Source of the DNA: Paenibacillus donghaensis
Lineage (GTDB): Bacteria > Bacillota > Bacilli > Paenibacillales > Paenibacillaceae
Assembly (NCBI RefSeq): GCF_002192415.1
Contig: NZ_CP021780.1
Span: 5,146,001-5,210,000, forward strand
Length of the DNA: 64,000 nucleotides
Direction: 5' to 3'
Part shown: positions 9,901 through 16,797 of the stretch, piece by piece
How the letters are laid out: each line of letters begins with the position of its first letter
Position numbering within the stretch: the first letter of the stretch is position 1
The notes under the pieces: model-generated
Databases searched by the model: none
Told to the model about the DNA's origin: nothing
Seen by the model: the letters and a program-made list of their open reading frames with translations, nothing else
Made by a program: the position numbers and the translations under genes

Positions 9901-10073
9901 ACGTGCCCGATATGCGGCGCACCGTTAGCCGTCGGCGGACCTTCATAGAACACATAGTTCGGACGGCCCTCCCGGTTCTCCATGGAGCGGCGGAACGTAT
10001 TCTCGTCGCTCCACTTCTTCAGGATGCGAAGATCCCGCTCCCGCGCTTTTTCTCTTACATCTACTTTTTGCAT
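6981..10073 (-). CDS. ileS: Isoleucyl-tRNA synthetase, long (type 2, eukaryote-like) form
   Basis: Charges tRNA-Ile. 1030 residues, about 110 longer than the type 1 enzyme of B. subtilis. Class I signatures are H54-I-G-H57 (ANGAPHIGHV) and K590-MSKS; GWDTHGLPVEL (83-93) is IleRS-specific; the editing domain begins near TTTPWTLPG (222-230). The C-terminal region lacks the CxxC zinc pair that ends type 1 enzymes and instead carries the long anticodon-binding extension. By family knowledge, type 2 enzymes are naturally insensitive to mupirocin. The ATG at 10073 follows AAAGGA by 11 nt. Expression is under an Ile T-box more than 600 nt upstream. Confidence 0.95.
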   Translation of the reverse strand: MQKVDVREKARERDLRILKKWSDENTFRRSMENREGRPNYVFYEGPPTANGAPHIGHVLGRVIKDFIGRYQTMKGFRVVRKAGWDTHGLPVELGVQKKLGISGKQEIEEYGVEKFIQECKDSVFGYEKQWREFTEGIGYWTDLDNPYVTLDNSYIESVWNILATVHEKGLLYRGHRVSPYCPSCQTTLSSHEVAQGYKTVKDLTATAKFKLDDSGDYVLAWTTTPWTLPGHMALAMNPEMDYVRVEQGDEVYILAKNLVNEVVKGEHTVLSSHKGAEFIGQTYASPFSYIQAEKSNVIVGASFVTDSSGTGIVHMAPAYGEDDYKTCRENGISFVNVVDGSGKYTEVVTDFAGRFVKDCDLDIVKALSEKGLLFSKEKYEHSYPFCWRCDTPLLYYATDSWFINTTAIKDQLIANNNSVDWYPDHVRAGRFGKFLDELVDWNISRNRYWGTPLNVWVCQATGKEFAPHSIAELRSMAIGDVPEDIELHKPFVDAIKLRSPFSEGAEMIRTSEVIDVWFDSGSMPFAQSHYPFENEDKLSDQYPADMICEGIDQTRGWFYSLLAVSTLFKGLAPYKAVIAHGHILDENGQKMSKSKGNVIDPWEIMNDYGTDAFRWAILADSAPWNNKRFSRGLVGETKSKVVDTLVNTHAFLTLYAGIDGYDPAEHPFKLSEHKLDRWILSRLNSVIQVVDKGLAVNDFVNSSKAIENFIDELSNWYIRRSRDRFWGSGLGEEKLDAYRTLTHVLLTTARIMAPFTPMLSEDIYTNLGGGESVHLADYPAADESLIDAALEQDMESARQIVELARNVRNETGIKTRQPLSELIVSMDRSFAVADYEEIIKDEINIKQIVLETSDSGFIDFTLKLNLKVAGKKYGKSVGFLQGFLKALDSSATRKVVQDGEIAVVSPEGEELLITAEELLVEKQAKSGFASASGYGLTVALNTEITPELEQEGWVREIVRAVQDYRKRLDLPIDKRIALTLQVDRELQAAATAFEHVLRENVLVTTIDFGGELPFETVDAGGRTVGIHIGS

Positions 10074-10111
10074 ATACGATCAAATCCTTTCGTGATTTAC
10101 TCTTTGCTTTG

Positions 10112-10187
10112 TTGCTCTTGCTCTTGCTCTTGCTCTTGCTCTTGCTCTTGCTCTTGCTCTTGCTCTTGCTCTTGCTCTTGCTCTTGC
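10112..10187. repeat. Hexanucleotide microsatellite (TTGCTC)12.7
   Basis: Twelve perfect TTGCTC units plus TTGC, without any mismatch, 39 nt upstream of the ileS start codon. On the ileS transcript this is (GAGCAA)n. It lies in the 5' untranslated part of the ileS message. Confidence 0.97.
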
Positions 10188-10332
10188 AGCTTTGGCGCAC
10201 AGCCAAGCTGCTCTGCGGGCCCCCGGACCGCGATCCCCCGCAGGGGGCAGCACGGGTCCGGGTTGCCCCTTTCGCGGCCTCTCGCGCAGCCGAGGCCGAC
10301 CCCCGCCAGCCTTCGCGCGCAGCGCAGGCTGC
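10178..10332. repeat. GC-rich ~155-bp direct repeat, copy A
   Basis: Begins with GCTCTTGCAGC and ends ...GCGCAGCGCAGGCTGCC. Copy B follows directly with only scattered substitutions and small indels. Each copy contains inverted arms CCCGGACC / GGTCCGGG around an inner CCCCCGCAGGGGG palindrome, so a strong hairpin is expected. Long open frames here (on either strand) reflect base composition, not genes. Confidence 0.93.
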
Positions 10333-10492
10333 CTTGCTCTTGCAGCCTTGGCGCTCAGCCAAGCTGCTCTGCGGGCCCCCGGACCGCGATCCCCCGCAGG
10401 GGGCAGCACGGGTCCGGGTCGCCCTTTCGCGGCCTCTCGCGCAGCGAGGCCGACCCCCGCCAGCCTTCGTGCGCAGCGCAGGCCGAGTGCCC
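10333..10492. repeat. GC-rich ~155-bp direct repeat, copy B
   Basis: Second copy of the element at 10178-10332, starting TTGCTCTTGCAGCC; the junction again contains the TTGCTC hexamer motif, which suggests the hexamer array grew from the end of this unit. A shorter sequence with GGCC/GCC-rich palindromes (10493-10600) follows and has no coding features. Confidence 0.92.
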
Positions 10493-10602
10493 TCAACCAC
10501 AGTCAAGGCCTCGCAGGCCTGGCCCGCCAGGGCCAGCCTAAGAAGGGCCGCTTCACCCGCCAAGCCCAGCCACGTCGTCCGCCACACCCCCGCCATTCCG
10601 CG

Positions 10603-10680
10603 AGGCACTGCCTGCGGGTGTCCAGAGGGCGGCGCCCTTTGGGGTCCCCCTTGGAAAGGGGGATTTAGGGGGATGGCCCT
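10603..10680. repeat. Dispersed C/G-rich element, copy 1
   Basis: On the minus strand this reads CCCTTTCCAAGGGGGACCCC, AAAGGGCGCCGCCCTCTGGA, CACCCGCAGG. It matches the plus-strand sequence at about 18705-18770 (CCCTTCCAAGGGAGGGCCCC, AAAGGGCTCTGCCCTCTGGA). So one family has two copies in opposite orientation within this window. It contains palindromes CCAAGG and AGGGCGGCGCCCT. Confidence 0.85.
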
Positions 10681-10693
10681 TGGACCCGCACAC

Positions 10694-10730
10694 AAAAAAA
10701 CGTCCCCCCGCCCCAAAGGGGCGAGACGAC
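10694..10730 (-). terminator. T-box terminator hairpin upstream of ileS
   Basis: Minus strand GTCGTCTCGCCCC, loop TTT, GGGGCGGGGGGACG, then TTTTTTTG. It immediately follows the conserved T-box sequence, as in T-box leaders. Confidence 0.88.
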
Positions 10731-11010
10731 GCTCGCGATACCACCCTAATTCTATGCATGAGCACATCCTTAAGGGGATTGTATTCAGCACGATCTCAGT
10801 CCCGCGCAGAACCTGCTGCAGCGCGGGGCCGGGGTAACGTCCGGCGGACGGCTAAGCTTACGCACGGTGAACGCTTCAGCTTGGCTTCTTGGGGAAGATC
10901 TTCGGAGCAGGATGCGAACAATCGGCTCTCAGCAATCGCCGACTCTCTGGAGAACGTAACCCTGTCTTACTTGTCCCGTCATCGAATAGATATGAACATG
11001 GTATAGATAT
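10731..11010 (-). promoter_or_regulatory. Isoleucine-specific T-box riboswitch leader
   Basis: The conserved T-box AGGGTGGTATCGCG is on the minus strand at 10734-10747. Upstream is a stem I with the AGTA element (GACAAGTAAGACAGG), the distal GATTGCTGAGAGCC block, and a specifier side reading CCGAAGATCTTCC, where GAAG precedes the triplet ATC (10897-10899), an isoleucine codon. Uncharged tRNA-Ile should pair with ATC and stabilise the antiterminator. The fit to the gene it controls (ileS) is direct support. Confidence 0.9.
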
Positions 11011-11016
11011 CTTCTA

Positions 11017-11045
11017 GTTATAGACCGTTTAAGATCAATTGTCAA
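11017..11045 (-). promoter_or_regulatory. Sigma-A promoter of the T-box-ileS transcript
   Basis: Minus strand TTGACA (11040-11045), 17 nt, TATAAC (11017-11022). This is the strongest promoter match in the 10.1-11.4 kb gap. Confidence 0.82.
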
Positions 11046-11160
11046 CACATGGAGGCTGCAGAACTAATTACTCTGTACACCCAGCATTTAGTCACAATTT
11101 CAGTTATTACTGTACTCCCAGCGAGGATATAGAAAGGTTGCCCAGGAACGCTCCGGGCAA

Positions 11161-11344
11161 TTAGATGCGAAAGTGCAACTAAATTCAGCCGTAACTCCCA
11201 TAAGCGGTCAAATAAGTGACATTCTGCAACTAATCTCGAGTAAATCAGGCGCTTTACGCTCCAAAGCCCAAATTAGATGCCTTTTTGTATCTATTTCCTT
11301 CAAAACGAAAAAAAACCGCCATTTAGATGCACTTTTGCAACTAA
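11161..11344. repeat. Array of ~22-bp semi-palindromic units with ~50-bp period (type A)
   Basis: Units of form TTAGATGC-N5-TGCAACTAA start at 11161, 11273 (right half degenerate: TATCTA) and 11323; a partial fourth has only TGCAACTAA (11225-11233, unit start ~11212). Spacings are ~51, ~61 and 50 bp. The ends TTAG...CTAA and GCA/TGC are inverted. A TTGCCC/GGGCAA hairpin (11138-11160) abuts the first unit. The stretch 11046-11451 has no gene that I can support. Confidence 0.75.
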
Positions 11345-11451
11345 TTTATCCCCGCTCTATAAAACCACCACTGTGCTAAGTCCTCGATCTTCGCAGTATA
11401 CCGCTCCACCGGATGAATCGCCACACTTCATGCAGCAATCAGCCGGGCGAG

Positions 11452-11937
11452 TCAGAACGCGTTCTCGCTAACCTCGCGGCTCTCCAGCGCATTCCAGTCA
11501 TCCTGGGACAGCAGCTCCAGCTGCGCTTCCAGCAGGGTGCGGAAGCGGGTGCGGTAGATGGAAGCCTGCTTGCGCAGTTCCTCGGTTTCTATCGCCACTT
11601 TACGGGATTTGGACAAGGCCTCGTTGATGATCCGGTCCGCATTCTTCTCTGCTTCCTTCAGAATCAGCTGGGATTCCTTCTTGGAGTTGTTCTTCACATC
11701 ATCCGCCGCTTCCTGGGCGACGATAATGGTCTTGGATAAGCTCTCTTCAATGTTCACGAAATGATCCAGACGTTCCTGAATCGACAGTAGCTGATTCTGC
11801 AGTTCCTTATTCTCGCGGATTACACTTTCATAATCCTTGATGACCTGATCCAAAAATTCGTTGACCTCATCCTCATCATAACCGCGGAGTCTCCGGGAGA
11901 ACTCCTTGTTATGTATATCGAGCGGTGTTAATGGCAT
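11452..11937 (-). CDS. divIVA: DivIVA cell division / polarity protein
   Basis: 161 residues, coiled-coil protein that senses negative membrane curvature at poles and septa. The N-terminal lipid-binding domain is clear (LTPLDIHNKEFSRRLRGYDE, then EVNEFLDQVIKDYE), followed by heptad-rich segments up to about residue 145. The start is the ATG at 11937, with AGGAGGTG 6-8 nt upstream; an in-frame GTG at 11946 falls inside the ribosome site. Last gene of the ylm cluster before ileS, as in other Firmicutes. Confidence 0.94.
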   Translation of the reverse strand: MPLTPLDIHNKEFSRRLRGYDEDEVNEFLDQVIKDYESVIRENKELQNQLLSIQERLDHFVNIEESLSKTIIVAQEAADDVKNNSKKESQLILKEAEKNADRIINEALSKSRKVAIETEELRKQASIYRTRFRTLLEAQLELLSQDDWNALESREVSENAF

Positions 11938-12184
11938 GCTGTGCACCTCCTAGAAATTTCGGACCTCCTGCAGACTGCACGTTGGCATAATAGAAGCCGC
12001 GCCAGAGCAGGAAGAAAGACTGAACTTATATAAGTTTAAGGCACAGGGCGGAAGGGTGTCTTATCATCCCGGCTGTGCTGTGGAGAAATAACCCTGTTCC
12101 CATTACCCGGCGCTCAGCCGCAGAAATGTTTGCCCCCGTAAGACTATCCATTTCGACAGCCAAAAGCGGAATCCTGCATCACGT

Positions 12185-12973
12185 TCAGACAAATTTCCCG
12201 ACCTGAACACGGTAGCGGCCTTTTTTGGTCAAGCTGCCAATCTCCAACACCTTGAAGCGGCCAAAACCTTGGATGGATACCACATCCCCATCTTTGAGAG
12301 CGCAGGAAGGATCTTCCTCCACCTTCCAATTGACCCGCACACGTCCGGCCTTGATCGGAACCATAATTTTGCTACGGCTCAGCCGGGTCACATCGGCGGC
12401 AATCCCGTCGAGCCGCAAGGAGGCTACAGTCAATTCCATGGTTTCCAGTTTAACCGGGCTGCTGCGAAGCTCGGACAGCGGAAGCAGCTCGGTGCTGACC
12501 TGAATCCGGTGCACACCGGTCAGATTCATGTTCATATAATTTGCAATATCAGCGGCGATTATCACATGACAGCCATCTTCCAATACATGGATATCGCCAA
12601 CCTTGCTTCGTTTAATACCCAAACCCAGAATAGAACCCATGTAATCCCCATGCTCCAGGGACAGAAACTTGGATTCTCCGGAAGTTATCGCCAGCACCTT
12701 CATCTCCATGTCCTCATCATCCAGCTCACGGTAATCCGGTGCGATCAAGGCGCGCTTGCGTTCAGCATCGGGAGAGCCGCCTTCCCAGCGGACTTGTACA
12801 TCCGGGTGGCGGTTCACCAGACTCTGCACAATATAACCCTGGCGGGGGTCCAGAAACTCGGTCAGCTTGCTCTCATGATAGTCTCCGGCATGACTGACCC
12901 ATTCCCAGGCCTTGTCCACAAACTGCCGTTCATCGGGGTGAAAATGTCCGTATAGTTCCTGCTTCATCATCAT
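12185..12973 (-). CDS. ylmH: YlmH, S4-domain RNA-binding protein
   Basis: 262 residues. The N-terminal YlmH domain (YGHFHPDERQFVDKAWEW) is followed by a central region with RALIAPDY and a C-terminal S4 domain (about 182-245: LRLDGIAADVTRLSRSKIMV, IKAGRVRVNWK, LKDGDVVSIQGFGRFKV). Bacillus YlmH (RqcP2) is reported to bind the 50S subunit in ribosome-associated quality control; that role is taken from the family. Start is one of three consecutive ATGs at 12973-12965. Upstream gene yggT ends 6 nt before. Confidence 0.9.
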   Translation of the reverse strand: MMMKQELYGHFHPDERQFVDKAWEWVSHAGDYHESKLTEFLDPRQGYIVQSLVNRHPDVQVRWEGGSPDAERKRALIAPDYRELDDEDMEMKVLAITSGESKFLSLEHGDYMGSILGLGIKRSKVGDIHVLEDGCHVIIAADIANYMNMNLTGVHRIQVSTELLPLSELRSSPVKLETMELTVASLRLDGIAADVTRLSRSKIMVPIKAGRVRVNWKVEEDPSCALKDGDVVSIQGFGRFKVLEIGSLTKKGRYRVQVGKFV

Positions 12974-12979
12974 ATCCGT

Positions 12980-13246
12980 CTAAAAAAGGTACGCTACAAT
13001 CGTTTTGAGTCCGCCAACCGCCAGCCTCAGCACAAACAACGCGATGAACGGGGAAATGTCAATCATGCCAAAGAGCGGCGGGATAAATTTGCGGAAAGGG
13101 GCCAGAAAAGGTTCTACCAGCTTGGCGAGAAGCTCACCGATGAAATTCTCGCGCGCATTGGGCAGCCATGACATCAGAATATAGATGAATATCATGTAGA
13201 AATAGATGTTGAACAGTATATCGATTATAGAATTAACCTGACTCAA
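12980..13246 (-). CDS. yggT: YggT-family membrane protein (YlmG)
   Basis: 88 residues with two membrane segments (residues ~5-27 and ~62-85) and the family motif SWLPNARENFIGELLAKLVEPFLAPFRK (shown here in part: SWLPNARENF). YggT proteins sit next to sepF and help envelope or division-site organisation; the biochemical role is unknown. The start is TTG at 13246, with GAGGTG 8 nt upstream overlapping the sepF stop codon (ATGAGGTGA), which points to translational coupling. Confidence 0.88.
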   Translation of the reverse strand: MSQVNSIIDILFNIYFYMIFIYILMSWLPNARENFIGELLAKLVEPFLAPFRKFIPPLFGMIDISPFIALFVLRLAVGGLKTIVAYLF

Positions 13247-13253
13247 TTACATT

Positions 13254-13697
13254 TCACCTCATCCTATTATAATCAGCATCATCACCAAGAATCTCCGTGA
13301 TGGAGCCTTGAATCTCAACGGTATCCGGTGTGCACATAAATATATTGCCCCCAATCTTGGAGATTCCTCCCCCAAGGGCATAAACAGTTCCACTCAAAAA
13401 ATCAATGATCTTCATCGCCTGGTCATTGCGCACGCGCTGCAGGTTAATAACCACGGTGCGGTGCGAACGCAGATGATCAGCAATTTCCTGGGCTTCATCA
13501 TACGAACGCGGCTCATACAGCACAACCTTGACATTCTTCTGGGAATGGATACTGACGACATTGGCCCTCTGATTCTTGCGGTTGTCTACAGGTGCAGGCT
13601 CGTATTCATCCTCTTCACGGTGAATCGGCTCCCGTTCAACAATCTCTTCTTCTTCCTGCAAGCCCAAGAAACTCATAAACTTGTTCATCACACCCAT
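13254..13697 (-). CDS. sepF: Cell division protein SepF
   Basis: 147 residues. Membrane-anchoring N-terminal helix ([18 protein letters not shown]), a charged linker (residues ~20-60) and the C-terminal SepF domain ([48 protein letters not shown] in altered form MKIIDFLSG). SepF polymerises into arcs and tethers FtsZ to the membrane. The ATG at 13697 overlaps the ylmE stop by one base (TGATG), with GGAGG 7 nt upstream; a GTG one codon earlier is less well placed. Confidence 0.94.
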   Translation of the reverse strand: MGVMNKFMSFLGLQEEEEIVEREPIHREEDEYEPAPVDNRKNQRANVVSIHSQKNVKVVLYEPRSYDEAQEIADHLRSHRTVVINLQRVRNDQAMKIIDFLSGTVYALGGGISKIGGNIFMCTPDTVEIQGSITEILGDDADYNRMR

Positions 13698-14401
13698 CAC
13701 GATCCCTCCTCATGGCCCACTAATACCGTTCCCAGGCGCACCCAGGTGGCTCCTTCCTGTATCGCCACTTCAAAATCATTCGACATCCCCATCGAAAGCT
13801 CGGTGATCGGCTCAGCTGTCAGACCTAGCTGATTAAGCTCATCCCGCAGCTCACGCAGCCGGCGGAAGATAGGGCGGGTAAGCTCAGAGTCCCCTTCATG
13901 GGGCGCCATGGTCATCAGGCCGACCACTTTCAGACGGTCGAGGCCAGCGATCCCGCGCAGGAAATCGGCGGCCGCTTCCGGAGGCAACCCGAATTTGCTG
14001 TCTTCTCCCGAGATATTCACCTGAACAAAGACTTCTACAAGCTGGCCCGTAGCACTGGCCTTCTTGTTCAACTCCTCAGCAAGGGACATCCGGTCCAGCG
14101 AATGGATATATTGAAACTTACCTATAACATCCTTAACCTTGTTGGTCTGCAAATGCCCGATAAAATGCCAGGTTCCCTTGTCGCCGAGTACATTCCATTT
14201 ATGGGCGGCATCCTGCCAGCGGTTCTCACCGATATCCATGAGGCCCGCATCCAGCACAGCTGCTGCCGTTTCCAGCGAAACATATTTGGTCACTGCAATG
14301 ACCTTGACGTCACTTCGTTCCCGTCCGCTTGCCGCGCAGGCCCGTGACACACGTTCCTCTACCTCAGCAATTCTCTCCTGCAGTGTTAAACCCAACGTCA
14401 A
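13697..14401 (-). CDS. ylmE: YggS-family PLP homeostasis protein (YlmE)
   Basis: About 234 residues, single-domain alanine-racemase-fold PLP-binding protein. The PLP lysine is in [11 protein letters not shown]; other family blocks are [41 protein letters not shown] and [21 protein letters not shown]. Members control cellular PLP levels. Initiates with TTG: either 14401 or, better spaced to AAGGAG (8 nt), the second TTG at 14395 (MGLTLQERI). The start overlaps the pgeF stop. Confidence 0.92.
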   Translation of the reverse strand: MTLGLTLQERIAEVEERVSRACAASGRERSDVKVIAVTKYVSLETAAAVLDAGLMDIGENRWQDAAHKWNVLGDKGTWHFIGHLQTNKVKDVIGKFQYIHSLDRMSLAEELNKKASATGQLVEVFVQVNISGEDSKFGLPPEAAADFLRGIAGLDRLKVVGLMTMAPHEGDSELTRPIFRRLRELRDELNQLGLTAEPITELSMGMSNDFEVAIQEGATWVRLGTVLVGHEEGS

Positions 14402-15258
14402 CTCTCCTTTATTCCGATCCAGCTCGTCATTCTGCCTGTAACTCCATTCTCCTTACGGTAAGAAAAGAACAGATCTGTATTACAGCTTGTACACCATGTG
14501 GTACATTCGATATGAGTCGGCAAGATTCCTGCTTTAATCATAATGCGTCGGTTCATTTCTTTCAAGTTTAGCATGGTTTTACCGGAATCGTCAGCAGATC
14601 CGGTATACAGGTTTACGGGTTCGCCAGGGTCTGCCAGACCATCCAGCTCTTGCTCCAGCAGCCGCACATGCTTCATCACATAATCGTCCACCTCGTAGCA
14701 GCAGGCTCCTATTGATGGGCCAATGGCAGCAAGCACATCCTGCGGACGGCTGCCGTAGACGTCTCCCATCCGCTCTATCATCGCTGACGCGATCTGCGCC
14801 ACCGTTCCTTTCCAGCCTGCATGGGCTAGTCCAACCACCCCGCACACGGGGTCATAGAAGAACAGCGGCACACAATCCGCATAAAAAGAGGTCAGCAGCA
14901 CCCCGGGAACATCGGTCAGCAAGCCGTCCGTAGCCTGAAAGGCCGAAGCCCGGTCCAGTCTGCCCCGTCCGCGGTCCTGCCCTGTGACCACTGCTATATC
15001 TGCACCGTGTGTCTGCTCTCCGCAGGTCCAAGCCTCCTGCGCGAAGCCGAGGCTTGCAGCCAGCAGCTCGCGGTTCGCAGCAACGGCCGCCGGATCATCC
15101 CCCACATGAAGCGCACAATTCAGGCTGTCGTAGGGCGGCTCGCTTGTTCCTCCCGCCCGCTCGCTGAATCCGGCTGTAATCCTGCTTCCGTGCTCCGCAC
15201 GCCAAGGCTCCAGATGAAGCAGGCCGGGCGTTCCAGCACTTTTCACAAACGGTTCCAT
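14398..15258 (-). CDS. pgeF: Peptidoglycan editing factor PgeF (YlmD, multicopper oxidase-fold)
   Basis: 286 residues. Family signature blocks CEQTHGADIAVV, TDGLLTDVPGVLLTSFYADC, GLAHAGWKGTVAQIA and GPSIGACCYEVDD contain the His/Cys metal or catalytic residues. PgeF homologues remove mis-incorporated amino acids from UDP-MurNAc-peptides and have purine nucleoside activity. The frame extends further, but ATG 15258 (MEPFVKSAG) is preceded by GGAGGTGA. It opens the pgeF-ylmE-sepF-yggT-ylmH-divIVA run of tightly packed genes. Confidence 0.92.
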   Translation of the reverse strand: MEPFVKSAGTPGLLHLEPWRAEHGSRITAGFSERAGGTSEPPYDSLNCALHVGDDPAAVAANRELLAASLGFAQEAWTCGEQTHGADIAVVTGQDRGRGRLDRASAFQATDGLLTDVPGVLLTSFYADCVPLFFYDPVCGVVGLAHAGWKGTVAQIASAMIERMGDVYGSRPQDVLAAIGPSIGACCYEVDDYVMKHVRLLEQELDGLADPGEPVNLYTGSADDSGKTMLNLKEMNRRIMIKAGILPTHIECTTWCTSCNTDLFFSYRKENGVTGRMTSWIGIKES

Positions 15259-15401
15259 ATTCTCACCTCCGCTTAAGTGTACCATAACTAAATACCCCAT
15301 GAAACGCGGTTAAGCACGGAGAATCCTGGCTTTCCGCACCGCAATTCCCCCCGCACGGCTGCTCCCGACCACATGAATACGCCTTCTCCTCAAGCCAGAA
15401 A

Positions 15402-15430
15402 AAAGACGCACCCCATTAATAAGTGCGCCG
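15402..15430 (-). terminator. Possible terminator at the ylmC end
   Basis: Minus strand GCGCAC ... GTGCGTC followed by TTTTTTC, the first arm overlapping the ylmC stop codon. The stem is only 5-6 bp, so this is a weak call. Confidence 0.4.
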
Positions 15431-15745
15431 TTCACTGCGGTCCCCTCGTTCCAGATATATGGTCTCCCGATCCTCCTGGCCTCCGCCGAGTCTGGATTCT
15501 TCAACCTTAACCAGCACCACGTCCGAGCCAATCTTCACGATATTCCTCCACGGAATAATCAGATCCGTACCGCCCCCGAACAACCCCATAAACCGGGTAT
15601 AGCCGGGGATGACGATCGCATCAATAACTCCGCGCCTGAGGTCCAGCTCCAGATCGCTGATCTGCCCGAGCCGCCGTCCATCGACGATATTAATAACATC
15701 CTTGGTCTGGAAGTCAGAAATTTTCATCTTTCTGCCCGTTCCCAT
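15416..15745 (-). CDS. ylmC: YlmC/YmxH-family sporulation protein (PRC-barrel)
   Basis: About 109 residues from ATG 15745 (MGTGRKMKISDFQTKD); a shorter start at 15727 (MKISDFQ) is also possible and matches the usual family N-terminus better, while GAGG lies 5 nt before the longer one. The PRC-barrel pattern is clear: KDVINIVDGRRLGQISDLEL, GVIDAIVIPGYTRFMG, LIIPWRNIVKIGSDVVLVKV. Function unknown. Between sigG and pgeF, its standard place in Bacillales. Confidence 0.88.
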   Translation of the reverse strand: MGTGRKMKISDFQTKDVINIVDGRRLGQISDLELDLRRGVIDAIVIPGYTRFMGLFGGGTDLIIPWRNIVKIGSDVVLVKVEESRLGGGQEDRETIYLERGDRSERRTY

Positions 15746-15935
15746 GGAATCCTCGTTCACTCCACCACCCCTGTACAATCTGCCCTGTACTCCAATATAT
15801 GTAACAGTGGCTTGGCCACATAACCTTTATTTTCCCGAAAGATAAGGGTCTGTAGAATACATAAAAGGGCGATCCTTAAGGTCCGTTTCCGGCGCTCAAG
15901 AATCCCCCTTTGGAAGCACTGCTCTTTATACCTGC

Positions 15936-16718
15936 TTAGGATTTGACGTGCTTCTGCATCTGCTGAATGGCCGATTTCTCCAGCCGGGAGACCTGTGCTT
16001 GCGAGATCCCGATCTCATCGGCCACTTCCATCTGGGTTTTGCCTTCAAAAAAGCGCATCGACAGAATTCGTTTCTCCCGCCCGCCCAGCTTCCTCATCGC
16101 TTCACGCAGCGCAATCTCCTCAATCCAGGAAACATCCTTATTGCGGTCATCGCTGATCTGGTCCATCACATAGATAGGATCTCCGCCGTCATGATAGATC
16201 GGTTCAAACAAAGAAACCGGGTCCTGGATCGCATCCAAGGCGAACACCACATCTTCCTTCGGCACACCCAGCGCATCGGAAATTTCCTGAATGGTCGGTT
16301 CCCGTGAATTCTGGTTGGTCAGACTGTCTCGCACCTGCAGCGCCTTGTAAGCAATATCCCGCAAGGAGCGGGATACACGGATTGGATTGTTGTCACGCAG
16401 ATACCGGCGGATCTCGCCGATGATCATCGGCACTGCATATGTGGAGAACTTTACATTCTGCGATAAATCGAAATTATCGATCGCCTTCATTAGTCCGATG
16501 CAGCCGACCTGGAACAGATCGTCCACAAATTCACCGCGGTTGTTGAACCTCTGGATCACACTCAGCACAAGCCTCAGATTGCCGTTGACCAATTTCTCTC
16601 TGGCGGATCGCTCGCCCTGCTGCTGCAGCGAAGTGAACAGCGCCCGCATCTCCACGTTCGTCAGAACAGGAAGCTTGGCTGTGTCCACACCGCAAATCTC
16701 GACTTTATTACGGGTCAT
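15936..16718 (-). CDS. sigG: RNA polymerase sigma-G, late forespore factor
   Basis: 260 residues. N-terminus MTRNKVEICGVDTAKLPVL matches sigma-G; region 2 (NLRLVLSVIQRFNNRG, VDDLFQVGCIGLMKAIDNFD, VKFSTYAVPMIIGEIRRYLRD), region 3, and region 4 with the helix-turn-helix QMEVADEIGISQAQVSRLEKSA. It directs spore-maturation genes in the forespore after engulfment. Ribosome site GGGAGG before ATG 16718. A sigma-F-like promoter lies in the short gap after sigE, so both read-through and forespore expression are possible. Confidence 0.97.
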   Translation of the reverse strand: MTRNKVEICGVDTAKLPVLTNVEMRALFTSLQQQGERSAREKLVNGNLRLVLSVIQRFNNRGEFVDDLFQVGCIGLMKAIDNFDLSQNVKFSTYAVPMIIGEIRRYLRDNNPIRVSRSLRDIAYKALQVRDSLTNQNSREPTIQEISDALGVPKEDVVFALDAIQDPVSLFEPIYHDGGDPIYVMDQISDDRNKDVSWIEEIALREAMRKLGGREKRILSMRFFEGKTQMEVADEIGISQAQVSRLEKSAIQQMQKHVKS

Positions 16719-16753
16719 GATGATTTACCTCCCAAGGAGAAACATTACTGTAC

Positions 16754-16782
16754 ATTATCTCCCCGAGTGGCCATTTTATTCC
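16754..16782 (-). promoter_or_regulatory. Candidate sigma-F promoter of sigG
   Basis: Minus strand GGAATA (16777-16782), 14 nt, GGAGATAAT (16754-16762). The -10 fits the GGnRAnAnT pattern used by sigma-F, and the -35 matches GHATA. B. subtilis sigG is known to have a sigma-F promoter in the same position. Confidence 0.5.
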
Positions 16783-16797
16783 TTGGGTTTTTGACGC

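Noticed and set aside
9943..10837. Long open frames (138-330 codons) in several frames across the GC-rich repeat block upstream of ileS
   Set aside because: They translate to low-complexity strings (KSKSKS, RARARA, CSCSCS) and proline/arginine-rich text, overlap ileS or the T-box, exist in many frames at once because the DNA is GC-rich and repeated, and lack ribosome sites.
11161..11344. CRISPR array
   Set aside because: Units are ~22 bp, diverged and only three to four in number, the second is half missing, and no cas genes are in the window.
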